A stretch of 64,000 nt of DNA from the NCBI RefSeq assembly GCF_014203365.1, contig NZ_JACHIS010000001.1:434001-498000 (forward strand). Direction: 5' to 3'. The stretch comes from Actinoalloteichus hymeniacidonis (lineage in GTDB: Bacteria; Actinomycetota; Actinomycetes; Mycobacteriales; Pseudonocardiaceae). The position numbers and the translations under genes were made by a program. Positions 53,707 to 62,801 of the stretch are shown piece by piece. Positions within the stretch are counted from its first letter, which is position 1. Every line of letters starts with the position of its first letter. The notes under the pieces were generated by a model. It was not told where the DNA came from, did not search any database, and saw only the letters and a list, made by a program, of their open reading frames with translations.

Positions 53707-54018
53707 GTGTCCGACGCCATCAGCATCGATATCGACTGGCTGAACAATTACGCCAAATCCGTCAATAACGCCTCCGACGATATGCAGGCGGCCGACGAGA
53801 GCCTCAACGAAGCACGGATCAGTGCCGAGAGCTTCGGCGAACTGGGCGCGGAGGTGGGAACCGACGTGGCGTACGCCCGCGTAGCCGACCACCTCTACCA
53901 GCAGGCTCAGCGTGGTTGCGAGGTCTTGGCCGCAGCCGCAGCGGGTCTGCGAAACGTGGTCACCATGCACCAGACCCAGGACGACGATGCCGCCCGCGAG
54001 CTCGCTCGCAACGAATAG
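53707..54018 (+). CDS. EspC-like type VII secretion target (103 aa)
   Basis: A 103-residue helical protein resembling the EspC/DUF2580 family of ESX-secreted proteins. The start is ISIDIDWLNNYAKSVNNASDD, and the helices contain AYARVADHLYQQAQRGCEVL and the terminal AGLRNVVTMHQTQDDDAA. It has no signal peptide and no WXG. The GTG at 53707 sits a few bases after a GGGGGGAGC box. It lies 27 bases before the larger secreted-type protein on the same strand, and the two are probably co-secreted. Confidence 0.8.
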   Translation: MSDAISIDIDWLNNYAKSVNNASDDMQAADESLNEARISAESFGELGAEVGTDVAYARVADHLYQQAQRGCEVLAAAAAGLRNVVTMHQTQDDDAARELARNE

Positions 54019-54045
54019 GCCTGCTCTACTTCGAAGGAGGTCGCC

Positions 54046-55371
54046 GTGCGACCCGATCAGTTCGGCCAGGACGAGACCGCGTGGGGCCCGTGGGGCAGCC
54101 CCGAGGCGCAGCGCGTGGCCGCGCCCGCATACAGTGCCGCCCCCACGGATTCCCCGAACTTCGAGGCACCGGGCGTAGGGGACGACGGGAACCAACGCAG
54201 CATCGCGCCCATCGGTATCGGGCTGAACCCCGCCACACCGGGTGGCCCCTCGGAGCCGGGCGGCAGACCAGGGCCGGGCGGCACAGGCACCGGAATCGGC
54301 GGCCCGGACGGCGAGCAGATCGCAGGCGGCGCGAGCAGCCACCTGGAGTACCTGTCCTGGATCAGCCGGGAACTCGGTGTGCCGGACCCGGTACAGGAGT
54401 TCTTCGGCCCCGTCGTCGGTCGTTGGAACGACATGCACGAGCAGGCCGAGCGGTGGCGCAAGACCGCCGAACTCGTCGACGAGGTCGCGCTGGACGTATC
54501 GGGCCCGCTGGGTGGGATGGACGACGGCTGGACCGGAAAGGACGCCGAATCCTTCCGGACCCACATCGACCAGTTCGGCTCGGCCAGCACGTCGCTCTCC
54601 GAGACGATGGTCTCGCTTGCCGAAGCGCTCGATACGACCGCCGACGGCATCCGCCAGCTGGTGATGGACATGGTGGAGGTGCTGGCCCACGGCGCCGAAT
54701 CGGTGTCCGAGGCGATGGTCCTGCCGCTTGAGGGTGAGCAGCGGGCCGCCGGTTATCTGCAGGAGATGCGCGGACCGATCGTCGAGATGTACGAGCTCGT
54801 GCGCGAGGTCCTACAGGGGCTGGTGCAGGCCTGTGAGGGCTTCGAGGGCGACACCGTCTTCGCCGACATCGAGATGGCGCACACCTACCCCGGGGAGAAC
54901 TGGAGCTTCGAGATGCCCGGGGTGGAACAGGGCCCGCCGCCGGAGGCGATTCCCTCCGCAGCGGGCGGCGGCGGTGCCGCTGGCGGCGGTGCCGGCGGTG
55001 GCGGTGGCGCGGTCGGTGGCGGCGGCGGTGGCGCAGGCGGCGGCTTCGGCGGTGGCGCCGGACTCGGTGGCACGGGCGGCCCGAGCGGTTCCTCGCTGGC
55101 GGCCGGGCCGGGCGCCTCGACCGGTTATGCGGTGCCGACCACCAGCGCGCCCGCGGCGGCGACCGCAGGTGTCGGTGGTACAGGCGGTGCAGGCGGCGGA
55201 ATGATGATGGGCGGTGGCGGCGGCATGGGCGGTGGCGGCGCCCAGCAATCCGAGGACAAGGACCGCAAGAGCTCGTCCAGGGTGGTCGCCGATGCGACGC
55301 AGCTCTTCGGCGAGCCGGAACCCACCGTGGCGCCGGTCATCGGCGCCGACGAGGAGCAGCAGCAGAACTGA
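54046..55371 (+). CDS. WXG100/PPE-like secreted protein with Gly-rich tail
   Basis: A 441-residue likely ESX substrate. After a Pro/Gly-rich N-terminal tail (~95 residues) there is a helical WXG100-like domain (about 100-280). In it MDDGWTGKDAESFRTHIDQF carries the W-T-G turn, and helices flank it (LSETMVSLAEALDTTADGIR). Then follow GFEGDTVFADIEMAHTYPGE and a Gly/Ala-rich low-complexity tract (about 305-400, runs of GGG), with an acidic C-terminus. The architecture resembles PPE or EspB-like proteins. A near-consensus GAAGGAGG precedes the GTG at 54046. It is co-transcribed with the EspC-like gene. Confidence 0.8.
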   Translation: MRPDQFGQDETAWGPWGSPEAQRVAAPAYSAAPTDSPNFEAPGVGDDGNQRSIAPIGIGLNPATPGGPSEPGGRPGPGGTGTGIGGPDGEQIAGGASSHLEYLSWISRELGVPDPVQEFFGPVVGRWNDMHEQAERWRKTAELVDEVALDVSGPLGGMDDGWTGKDAESFRTHIDQFGSASTSLSETMVSLAEALDTTADGIRQLVMDMVEVLAHGAESVSEAMVLPLEGEQRAAGYLQEMRGPIVEMYELVREVLQGLVQACEGFEGDTVFADIEMAHTYPGENWSFEMPGVEQGPPPEAIPSAAGGGGAAGGGAGGGGGAVGGGGGGAGGGFGGGAGLGGTGGPSGSSLAAGPGASTGYAVPTTSAPAAATAGVGGTGGAGGGMMMGGGGGMGGGGAQQSEDKDRKSSSRVVADATQLFGEPEPTVAPVIGADEEQQQN

Positions 55372-55398
55372 TTTTCACCCTGGGGGTGGGGGAACACC

Positions 55399-55431
55399 GG
55401 TGGGTCTGTCGCGAGATGCGACAGACCCACC
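55399..55431. terminator. 14-bp hairpin between the PPE-like gene and mycP
   Basis: GGTGGGTCTGTCGC and its exact complement (arms 55399-55412, 55418-55431, loop GAGAT) lie between two convergent genes, and a TTGTGTT follows on the plus strand. Confidence 0.75.
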
Positions 55432-55568
55432 TTGTGTTCGACGGCTTGGTGCGCCGCCGGTGTTCCAAGACCTCAGGATGCGCCTCGGCTACCCGAGGCT
55501 ATGTCGGCGAATAGAACCGCCGATGAGGCATGTTCGCGCCGCAGCGAAGCGTTGGGACGCCAAGCGCA

Positions 55569-56999
55569 TCAGGCGGCGGTGTGCTCCCCTCGGGTGTGCC
55601 GGACGGTGCGCACGATGAAGAGGGTGACCAACAACAGCACCAGCCCGCCGCCCGCGCCGGAGACGGCGACGATGGTCGGCGTCCAGTCGAAGGGCGGTAT
55701 CGGCGGCAGGTCGTTCATCGCCTGGGTGGGCTCGGGCGGCTGCACGCCGTGTTCCTCGGGCAGTACCTCGGTCAGGGCCGCCACCGGATTCAGCGCGCCG
55801 AAACCGACCCCGAAGCTGTGGCCGTTGAGCCCGCCGGGATGCTGCGCGGTCTGTTGCAGTCGGTTGATCACCTGTTCAGCGCTGAGATTGGGGTACCGCT
55901 CCCGGACCAGGGCCGCCACACCTGCGACATACGGCGCGGCGAAGCTGGTGCCCTCGATGTTGCTGGCGTCACCGTTCGCGCTGGCGGTCTGACTCGCAAG
56001 GGAGGTCGCATTCGGTGCGGGGTCGAGCGAGATGATCTCCTCGCCGGGCGCCACGATGTCCACCCAGTCGCCCGCGACGGAGAACTCCGACAGCGCACCG
56101 TTCTGACCCATGGACCCGACCGTCAGCACCTCCGGGAAGATGCCGGGGAAGGTGTGATTGTTCAGGCCGTTGGGCGTGTTGGGGTCTGCGCAGGCCGCCG
56201 AATCCGCATTGTGGTTACCCGCTGCGGCGATCACCACGATGTCTTGTTCGATGGCGTGGTTGATGGCCGCGCGCAGTGGGGCGATGTGGACCTCATCGGA
56301 GTAGGTCGATTCAACGCAGGCGGTCTCGGAGAGGTTGATCACCGTCGCGCCGGCTTGGGCGGCGAGCACGATCGCGCGGGCCATCGTGTCCAGATCGCCC
56401 GCCGTGATCACCGACTCCTCGTCCTGCTGACCCGGGGGGCCGTAGAAGGAGGACACATTCCGGATACTGATGATCTCCGAATCGGGGGCCACCCCGACGA
56501 ACCCGGTGACCGGATCCGGCGCCGCAGCGATGATGCCCGCCACGATGGTGCCGTGCCCGTCGCAGTCGACGGTGCCGCCGTCATTGGCGACGTAGTCGCC
56601 CGCGCCCTGGACCCGACCGGCCAATCGGGGGTGCTCGTTGACGCCGGTGTCGATCACCGCGACCCGCTGGCCCGCGCCCGTCGCATACTTCTGCGCTTGC
56701 TCGATCTCGAGGAACATCTGGCCCCACGGCCGCTGCTGGAGGTCCGAGGGCACGCTGGTGTTCGGTTGCAGACAGCCGACCTTCTGTTCGAACCTCGAGT
56801 GGTCCGCCCCGCTGGGCCCGACGTTCTGCGGAAGATTGGCCGGGTCCGCAGGCGCGTACCGCGCGATGTCGGTGATGGCCTCCTCGGTCTCTTCCGACTG
56901 GGCCAACGCGGGCGTCGCCGTCAACGGGATGCTCACCGCGAGCAGACCCGTGGCGACGGCGACCACGGCACGGCGCGTCCTACCCATGGAGAAGATCAT
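55569..56999 (-). CDS. mycP: mycosin (type VII secretion serine protease MycP)
   Basis: A 476-residue subtilisin-type protease anchored at the outer face of the membrane and required for a stable ESX complex. It has a signal peptide (VVAVATGLLAVSIPLTATPALA), then the catalytic Asp in VAVIDTGVNEHPRL (about residue 120), His in DCDGHGTIVAGIIA (about 150) and Ser in IEGTSFAAPYVAGVAAL (about 345). One C-terminal membrane helix (GGLVLLLVTLFIVRTV) is near the end. Two loop Cys pairs are also present. The ATG at 56999 is 12 bases after the eccD stop, so the two form an operon. Confidence 0.95.
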   Translation of the reverse strand: MIFSMGRTRRAVVAVATGLLAVSIPLTATPALAQSEETEEAITDIARYAPADPANLPQNVGPSGADHSRFEQKVGCLQPNTSVPSDLQQRPWGQMFLEIEQAQKYATGAGQRVAVIDTGVNEHPRLAGRVQGAGDYVANDGGTVDCDGHGTIVAGIIAAAPDPVTGFVGVAPDSEIISIRNVSSFYGPPGQQDEESVITAGDLDTMARAIVLAAQAGATVINLSETACVESTYSDEVHIAPLRAAINHAIEQDIVVIAAAGNHNADSAACADPNTPNGLNNHTFPGIFPEVLTVGSMGQNGALSEFSVAGDWVDIVAPGEEIISLDPAPNATSLASQTASANGDASNIEGTSFAAPYVAGVAALVRERYPNLSAEQVINRLQQTAQHPGGLNGHSFGVGFGALNPVAALTEVLPEEHGVQPPEPTQAMNDLPPIPPFDWTPTIVAVSGAGGGLVLLLVTLFIVRTVRHTRGEHTAA

Positions 57000-57011
57000 C
57001 GGGTAACCCCA

Positions 57012-58418
57012 TCATCGGCTGAACAGGTCGATCTGGATCAGATGGCGGAACGTGCTGTAGAGGTCCATCACGGCCAAGGACAGCGGCACCACGATCGCGA
57101 TCATCACTGCCTCGAAGATATCGACAGATCGACGCAGCACCGGCGAGAACTTCTGTTCCGGGAACACGACGCCGAACACGAACGCCGCAACCGCAAGCAC
57201 CAACAGACTGCTCAAGGTCGCCAGCAGCAATATCAACGTGTCGCCCGCGCTGGCCATCATCCAGCCGATCATCAGGCCGCCGAACGTGGTGACGCCGCAC
57301 AGCAGTAATGCGATGGCCTGGATTCCGTTGGCGTAGGTCCGCGAACGCATGCACAGCACGATCGCCACGACGGCACCGAAGATCGGGCCCCAGATGGTCT
57401 CCGAGGTGGCGGTGATCACCGAGGCGACCGCGGCGGTGGCGCCGCAGCCGATGATCATGCCGGTCATGTACTGGTGCGCCAGGCCGGACCGCCGCTCGAT
57501 GACGGCGTAATCCGGGAACCCGCCGTCGTCCTTGAGGTCCTCGGCGTTACCGGGCACCTGCGGCAACGGCAGCTTGGCCAGTTGGATGGTGATTCGGGGC
57601 AGTAGCGAGATCATCGCGACGGCGACTGCCGCCGTACCCGACGCGATGCCGGGCCCGGGATGGTCCACGAAGGTGGCGATGATGTACGCGATGGTGGCCA
57701 GTAGCCCGGCGGTCGCCGATGCGACGAAGACCGTGATCCCGGTGCCCAACAACATGATGCAGGCGACCGAGGCCACCAGGACCAGAGCGAAGGCCAACAG
57801 CAATGATGGTCGTGGCTGGGCCCCCGGCACGATGTAGAAGCCGGAGACGAACGCCATCGGGAGACCACCGGCCGCGGCGATCAACAATCCAGTCGTCGTG
57901 GCGCGATAAGCCCGCGCGATCACCGAGCCGAGTGCGATGGCCACGATGGTGGCCACGCCGCCGGTGATGGCGGCGGCGAGATTGTTGCCCGGGCCTGCGA
58001 GGAAGACCGCGACCGCCGCGCCCAACAACGCCAGCACACCGGCCAGATGTCCGAGTCGGTGCGCGGTTTCCTTGGTCCATGGCCGGAAGCTGTCCGGATC
58101 GGAATCCGAGATCGCATCGACCACATCGTCGTAAAGCGGCGGCGGCGGATTATCGATGCGGCGCCTGAGTTGGAGGATCTCGCCATCCACCACCCCGAGC
58201 GAGGCCAGCGTGCGATTAGGCGTGAGCGGACCCTCGCCCATTTTGGTCAGGCACCAGCCGCCGTGCCGCGCGCCGCCATCCGGGGTGACCTCTTTGGCCA
58301 TCTCCAGCAGCATCGGGAGGATGTCGGCCACTGCCACATCGGCGGGCAGCGCGACATCGATGCGTGTCTTCGGCGCAACCACCGTGACCCGGCTGAACAC
58401 CGTCGTACCGGTCGCCAC
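57012..58418 (-). CDS. eccD: type VII secretion integral membrane protein EccD
   Basis: A 468-residue ESX channel subunit. The N-terminal ubiquitin-like domain (about residues 1-90, FSRVTVVAPKTRIDVALPAD ... VVDGEILQLRRR) is followed by about 11 membrane helices from residue ~120. GTG 58418 is chosen because AGGAG stands six bases upstream; the frame is open to 58448. It is followed by mycP in the same direction. In the membrane EccD binds EccC and lines the pore. Confidence 0.95.
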   Translation of the reverse strand: MATGTTVFSRVTVVAPKTRIDVALPADVAVADILPMLLEMAKEVTPDGGARHGGWCLTKMGEGPLTPNRTLASLGVVDGEILQLRRRIDNPPPPLYDDVVDAISDSDPDSFRPWTKETAHRLGHLAGVLALLGAAVAVFLAGPGNNLAAAITGGVATIVAIALGSVIARAYRATTTGLLIAAAGGLPMAFVSGFYIVPGAQPRPSLLLAFALVLVASVACIMLLGTGITVFVASATAGLLATIAYIIATFVDHPGPGIASGTAAVAVAMISLLPRITIQLAKLPLPQVPGNAEDLKDDGGFPDYAVIERRSGLAHQYMTGMIIGCGATAAVASVITATSETIWGPIFGAVVAIVLCMRSRTYANGIQAIALLLCGVTTFGGLMIGWMMASAGDTLILLLATLSSLLVLAVAAFVFGVVFPEQKFSPVLRRSVDIFEAVMIAIVVPLSLAVMDLYSTFRHLIQIDLFSR

Positions 58419-58756
58419 TTGAGTCTCCTGGTCTTGTCGTCGGTCCAAGTCTCCTGCGGCGCGGCGGCGCGATGATCGACGGCAATTTCGGTGTCCACGA
58501 AGATGGACAGCGATTAGCCGTCGTCGCTCGCTCCCGCCTGCGGGCGGGCATTAGGGTCGGGTTGTTCGAAACCGCACCGACCCGTCGCCGAGCGACCCTA
58601 GTATGGCGGCACCGGCAGGCTCGCGTCCGGGAGTTCGATGACAACGATCAGAATGTATGCGGCTCGTCGTCCATCACGCCGCCGCTGTCGTTCGTCCGGA
58701 ACTCTTGGATGTCGTCGAGCGGAAACACCACATCGAGTTCGAGAGGTGCGTCTTCG
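58419..58756. other. eccD-eccC divergent intergenic region
   Basis: A 338-base divergent promoter region. The eccC frame is open back to 58472, but this part lacks similarity to EccC and its codon choice is poor, so it is taken as non-coding. No palindrome or repeat stands out. Confidence 0.6.
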
Positions 58757-61700
58757 GTGAGCACGCTGAGGTTCAAGCGGTCGCCGCGACTGGCAGCCCC
58801 CAGGCTCCCCGGCGGAGAGGTGCACCTCGAACCGCCGCCCGAGGTGCCAAGGACCATTCCCGGCAACATCATTCAAAAGCTGCTTCCCGTGATCATGATC
58901 GTGGCGACCATCGGAATGATGGCCTTCATGATGACCATGCGGGCCAACCCCATGATGTTGATGATGGGCGGAATGATGCTCATCTCGACCGTCGGGATGA
59001 TGGCTGGTGGTCGTGGAAACGGAGGAGGCCAGAAGAAGGCCGAGATGAACGAGGACCGCAAGGACTACCTGCGGTACCTCGGTCAGATGCGGGACCGCGC
59101 CCGGGAGGCCGCCGACGAGCAGCGCGCCGCGCGGGAGTGGAGTCACCCCGACCCGCAGGCGCTGTGGTCGATCGCCGCGAGCAGCCGCAGGCTCTGGGAG
59201 CGCCGCACCAACGACCCCGACTTCTGTCAGCTGCGCTCCGGTCGAGGGCCGCAGCGACTGTCCACCCGCCTGGTGCCACCGCAGACCGGCCCGGTCGACG
59301 AGCTCGAACCGCTCACCACACTGGCCCTGCGCCGGTTCGTGCGCGGGCACTCGATCCTGCCGGACATGCCGATCGCGATCTCGCTCCGCGGATTCGCCGC
59401 GATCGGTTTGAACGGCGAGCGGGAGCACACCCGGCCGCTGGCCAGGGCGTTGATCGCCCAGCTGGCCACCTTCCACAGCCCGGAAGACGTGCTCATCGCG
59501 GTCGTCGCGACCGGTAAGACCAAGCAGGAATGGGAATGGGTCAAGTGGTTGCCCCACGCCCAGCACCCGACGCTCACCGACGGCATCGGCCAGCTCCGGA
59601 TGATGGCCGGTTCGCTCGGCCAGGTCGAGGCCTGGCTCGGCGAGCAGATCCGCGACCGGCAGCGGTTCAGCCGGAACGCGCCGGTGCAGCCGGATCAGGC
59701 GCACATCGTCATCGTGATCGACGACGGTGAGATCAGTCGTGAAGAGCACATCCTCATGGAGGAGGGCCTGGTCGGCGTCACCCTCCTCGATCTGTCCGAC
59801 TCGCTCGGCAACCTGACCACCCGACGTGGGCTGCGCATGGTGGTCGAGTCCGACCGCCTCGGTGCCCGTGGTGCGGGCGGCGTCGAATGGTTCGGCGCGC
59901 CGGACGGCATCAGCCTCGCCGAGGCCGAGGCACTGGCCCGCAAGCTGGCGCCGTACCGGATCAGCGCGGCCGCCCAGCAGGAGGAAGAGGACGAGCCGCT
60001 GCTGTCCAACCCGGGTGTGTTGGAGATGGCGGGCATCCCCGGCGACCCGATGACCTTCGACGTCCAGGAAGCCTGGCGTCCCCGACCGGTTCGCGACCGG
60101 TACAAGGTCGCCTTCGGCGTCGGCGAGCACGGCCAGCTGGTCGAACTCGACATCAAGGAAGCGGCCGCGGGCGGCATGGGTCCGCACGGACTGTGCGTCG
60201 GCGCGACCGGTTCCGGTAAGTCGGAGTTCCTGCGGACCCTGGTGCTCGGTCTGTTGGCCACGCACTCCTCGACCTCGTTGAACATGATCCTGGTCGACTT
60301 CAAGGGTGGTGCGACGTTCTCCGGTCTCGACGTCGCGCCGCACGTCGCCGCCACCATCACCAACCTGGCAGGCGACCTCACCATGGTCGACCGGATGAAG
60401 GACGCGATCGCGGGCGAGATGGCCCGGCGGCAGGAAGTCCTGCACAAGGGCAACTTCAAGAACGTCTGGGATTACCAGAAAGCGCGCGAGAACGGCGCGG
60501 ATCTCGATCCGCTGCCCGCATTGTTCATCTGTATCGACGAGTTCTCCGAGATGCTCGTCGCCAAGCCGGACTTCATCGACCTCTTCTTGCAGATCGGTCG
60601 TGTCGGTCGTTCGCTTCAGGTGCACATGTTGTTGGCCTCGCAGCGATTGGAAGAGGGCAAACTGCGCGGATTGGACACCTTCCTGTCCTACCGCATCGGT
60701 CTGAAGACCTTCTCCGCCTCGGAATCACGCGCCGCGATCGGTGTCCCCGATGCCTACGAGCTGCCGTCCATTCCGGGTTCGGGGTATCTGAAGTTCGACA
60801 CCACCAGCATGGTCCGGTTCAAGGCCTCCTACGTCTCCGGTCCCTATCGGCCGGCAGGCATCCAGGTCGGCCCGTCCTCGGCGCCGGTGACGGCCGACCG
60901 CCGTCCGAAGTTCTTCGTGCCCGACTACATCGAGATCCCGAAGGCTCCGGTGGTACAGCAGGCCGAGCCGGTCAAGGAGGAGAAAGAGGAGAAGGCGGAC
61001 GAGCCGAGCAGCTTGGACGTCCTGGTCGGCAGGCTCGTCGGTCAGGGGCCGCCCGCTCACGAGGTGTGGCTGCCGCCGTTGACGGAGTCGCCCTCGCTCG
61101 ACCAGCTCCTTCCGCCGTTGTCCCAGACCGAGGATCGCGGTCTGACCCCGGTCGGGTTCTACGGCAACAGCAGGCTCACGGTGCCGCTCGGCCTGGTCGA
61201 CAAGCCGTTCGACCAGCGACGCGACCTGTTGTGGGCCGACCTCTCCGGCGGTAAGGGACACGCTGCGGTGGTCGGCGGTCCCCAGTCGGGCAAGTCGATG
61301 CTGCTGCGAACGCTGATCATGTCGATGGCCCTGACCCACACCCCGCAGGAGGTGCAGTTCTACTGCCTCGACTTCGGTGGTGGAACGCTGCAGAGCCTCA
61401 CCGGCCTGCCGCACGTCGGTGGCGTGGCCAACCGGCGGGAGCCCGACACGGTACGGCGAACCTTCGCCGAGGTCAGCGGCATCATCGCCCAGCGAGAGGC
61501 CCAGTTCGCACGCCTCAACATCGACTCGATCGCGGACTACCGAGCCAAGAAGCGCCAGGGCGAGGCGGCGGACGACCCGTTCGGCGATGTCTTCTTCATC
61601 ATCGACGGTTGGTTGAACTTCAAGACCGAGTTCGACTCGCTGGAGAAGCAGGTCCAGACGTTGGCCGCGCAGGGTCTGTCCTACGGCGTACACGTCATCG

Positions 61701-62746
61701 TCGCGGCCAACCGATGGGCGGAGATCCGGCCCGCGCTCAAGGACCTGTTGCTGACCCGGTTGGAGCTGCGGCTGGGTGACACCACGGAATCCGAGGTGGA
61801 CCGGCGTACCGCGGTCAACGTGCCGCAGGGCTTCCCCGGTCGAGGCCTGTCCCCGGACAAGCTGCACTTCCTGGTCGGCTTGCCCAGGGTTGACGCGGTC
61901 AGCGACGCGGGCGATATCGGTAACGGCGTCGCCGACGCGGTGGCCAAGATCAACGCGGCCTGGAAGGGCAGGCACGCCCCGAAGGTGCGGTTGCTGCCGC
62001 AGCTGCTGCGTTACGAGGAGATTCCCGCCTTCCAGCAGCCCGCGGGCAAGAAGCTCATCCCGATCGGTGTCGACGAGAACGAGTTGGCCCCGGTGTTCCT
62101 GGACTTCGAGTCCGACCCGCACTTCATCGCCTTCGCCGAGCGCGAGGCAGGCAAGACCAACCTGCTGCGCACGATCATCAACGGCATCATCAGCACCTAC
62201 ACCTCCAAGGAGGCGCTGATCCTGCTGGTGGACTACCGGCGAACGCTGCTGGGCTTCCTCCAGACGGACCACCTCTTGGAGTACGCCGCCTCGGCCCAGC
62301 AGGTGAAGGGCTACATCGGCGACATCAAGAAGTCCCTGGACAAGCGACTGCCCGGCCCGAACGTCACCCAGGAAGAGCTGCGGAACCGTTCCTGGTGGAA
62401 GGGTCCGGAGCTGTTCATCATCGTCGACGACTACGAGCTGGTGTCTCCGCAGGGAGCCAACCCGCTGGCACCGCTGGCGCCGTATGTGGCGCAGGCCAAG
62501 GACGTCGGTCTGCACCTCATCCTGGCCAGGAACATCGCGGGCGGTAGTCGGTCGAGCTTCGAGCCGGTGATCGGCAAGCTCAAGGAGGTCACCAGCCCCG
62601 GCATCATCATGAGTGGTCCCAAGGAGGAGTCCAACATCCTCGGCAACATCAAGCCGACCGCCATGCCGCCGGGACGAGGAACGATCGTGAGCAGGCGTAC
62701 CGGTCAGCAGCTCATTCAGATCGGTTGGGTGGAACCGGAGTACTAG
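58757..62746 (+). CDS. eccC: type VII secretion ATPase EccC (EccCa-EccCb fused)
   Basis: A 1329-residue FtsK/SpoIIIE-type motor of the ESX system. The start STLRFKRSPRLAAPRLPGGEV is the EccC signature. Two membrane helices follow (about residues 40-85, Met-rich). ATPase 1 has Walker A GATGSGKSEF near 482 and Walker B LFICIDEFSEML near 593. ATPase 2 has Walker A GGPQSGKSML near 839, but Walker B FFIIDGWLNF lacks the catalytic Glu. ATPase 3 has an A-G-K-T P-loop (AEREAGKTNLL, near 1129) and LFIIVDDYELV. It is fused like EccC of ESX-3/-4/-5 and not split as in ESX-1. GTG 58757 follows GAGAGG; the upstream part of the frame is not homologous. Confidence 0.95.
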   Translation: MSTLRFKRSPRLAAPRLPGGEVHLEPPPEVPRTIPGNIIQKLLPVIMIVATIGMMAFMMTMRANPMMLMMGGMMLISTVGMMAGGRGNGGGQKKAEMNEDRKDYLRYLGQMRDRAREAADEQRAAREWSHPDPQALWSIAASSRRLWERRTNDPDFCQLRSGRGPQRLSTRLVPPQTGPVDELEPLTTLALRRFVRGHSILPDMPIAISLRGFAAIGLNGEREHTRPLARALIAQLATFHSPEDVLIAVVATGKTKQEWEWVKWLPHAQHPTLTDGIGQLRMMAGSLGQVEAWLGEQIRDRQRFSRNAPVQPDQAHIVIVIDDGEISREEHILMEEGLVGVTLLDLSDSLGNLTTRRGLRMVVESDRLGARGAGGVEWFGAPDGISLAEAEALARKLAPYRISAAAQQEEEDEPLLSNPGVLEMAGIPGDPMTFDVQEAWRPRPVRDRYKVAFGVGEHGQLVELDIKEAAAGGMGPHGLCVGATGSGKSEFLRTLVLGLLATHSSTSLNMILVDFKGGATFSGLDVAPHVAATITNLAGDLTMVDRMKDAIAGEMARRQEVLHKGNFKNVWDYQKARENGADLDPLPALFICIDEFSEMLVAKPDFIDLFLQIGRVGRSLQVHMLLASQRLEEGKLRGLDTFLSYRIGLKTFSASESRAAIGVPDAYELPSIPGSGYLKFDTTSMVRFKASYVSGPYRPAGIQVGPSSAPVTADRRPKFFVPDYIEIPKAPVVQQAEPVKEEKEEKADEPSSLDVLVGRLVGQGPPAHEVWLPPLTESPSLDQLLPPLSQTEDRGLTPVGFYGNSRLTVPLGLVDKPFDQRRDLLWADLSGGKGHAAVVGGPQSGKSMLLRTLIMSMALTHTPQEVQFYCLDFGGGTLQSLTGLPHVGGVANRREPDTVRRTFAEVSGIIAQREAQFARLNIDSIADYRAKKRQGEAADDPFGDVFFIIDGWLNFKTEFDSLEKQVQTLAAQGLSYGVHVIVAANRWAEIRPALKDLLLTRLELRLGDTTESEVDRRTAVNVPQGFPGRGLSPDKLHFLVGLPRVDAVSDAGDIGNGVADAVAKINAAWKGRHAPKVRLLPQLLRYEEIPAFQQPAGKKLIPIGVDENELAPVFLDFESDPHFIAFAEREAGKTNLLRTIINGIISTYTSKEALILLVDYRRTLLGFLQTDHLLEYAASAQQVKGYIGDIKKSLDKRLPGPNVTQEELRNRSWWKGPELFIIVDDYELVSPQGANPLAPLAPYVAQAKDVGLHLILARNIAGGSRSSFEPVIGKLKEVTSPGIIMSGPKEESNILGNIKPTAMPPGRGTIVSRRTGQQLIQIGWVEPEY

Positions 62747-62801
62747 AGTCGGGCCTGGAATTCGCCAGGGGTACCGGAGATGACCGAGCGGGAGACGTTT
62801 C

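Noticed and set aside
55530-57308. 592-codon ORF antisense to mycP and eccD
   Set aside because: Overlaps two certain genes; composition typical of a shadow frame.
58598-60625. 675-codon ORF antisense to eccC
   Set aside because: eccC is certain on the other strand; long antisense ORFs are expected at this GC content, and the translation is low-complexity (His/Arg/Asp-rich).
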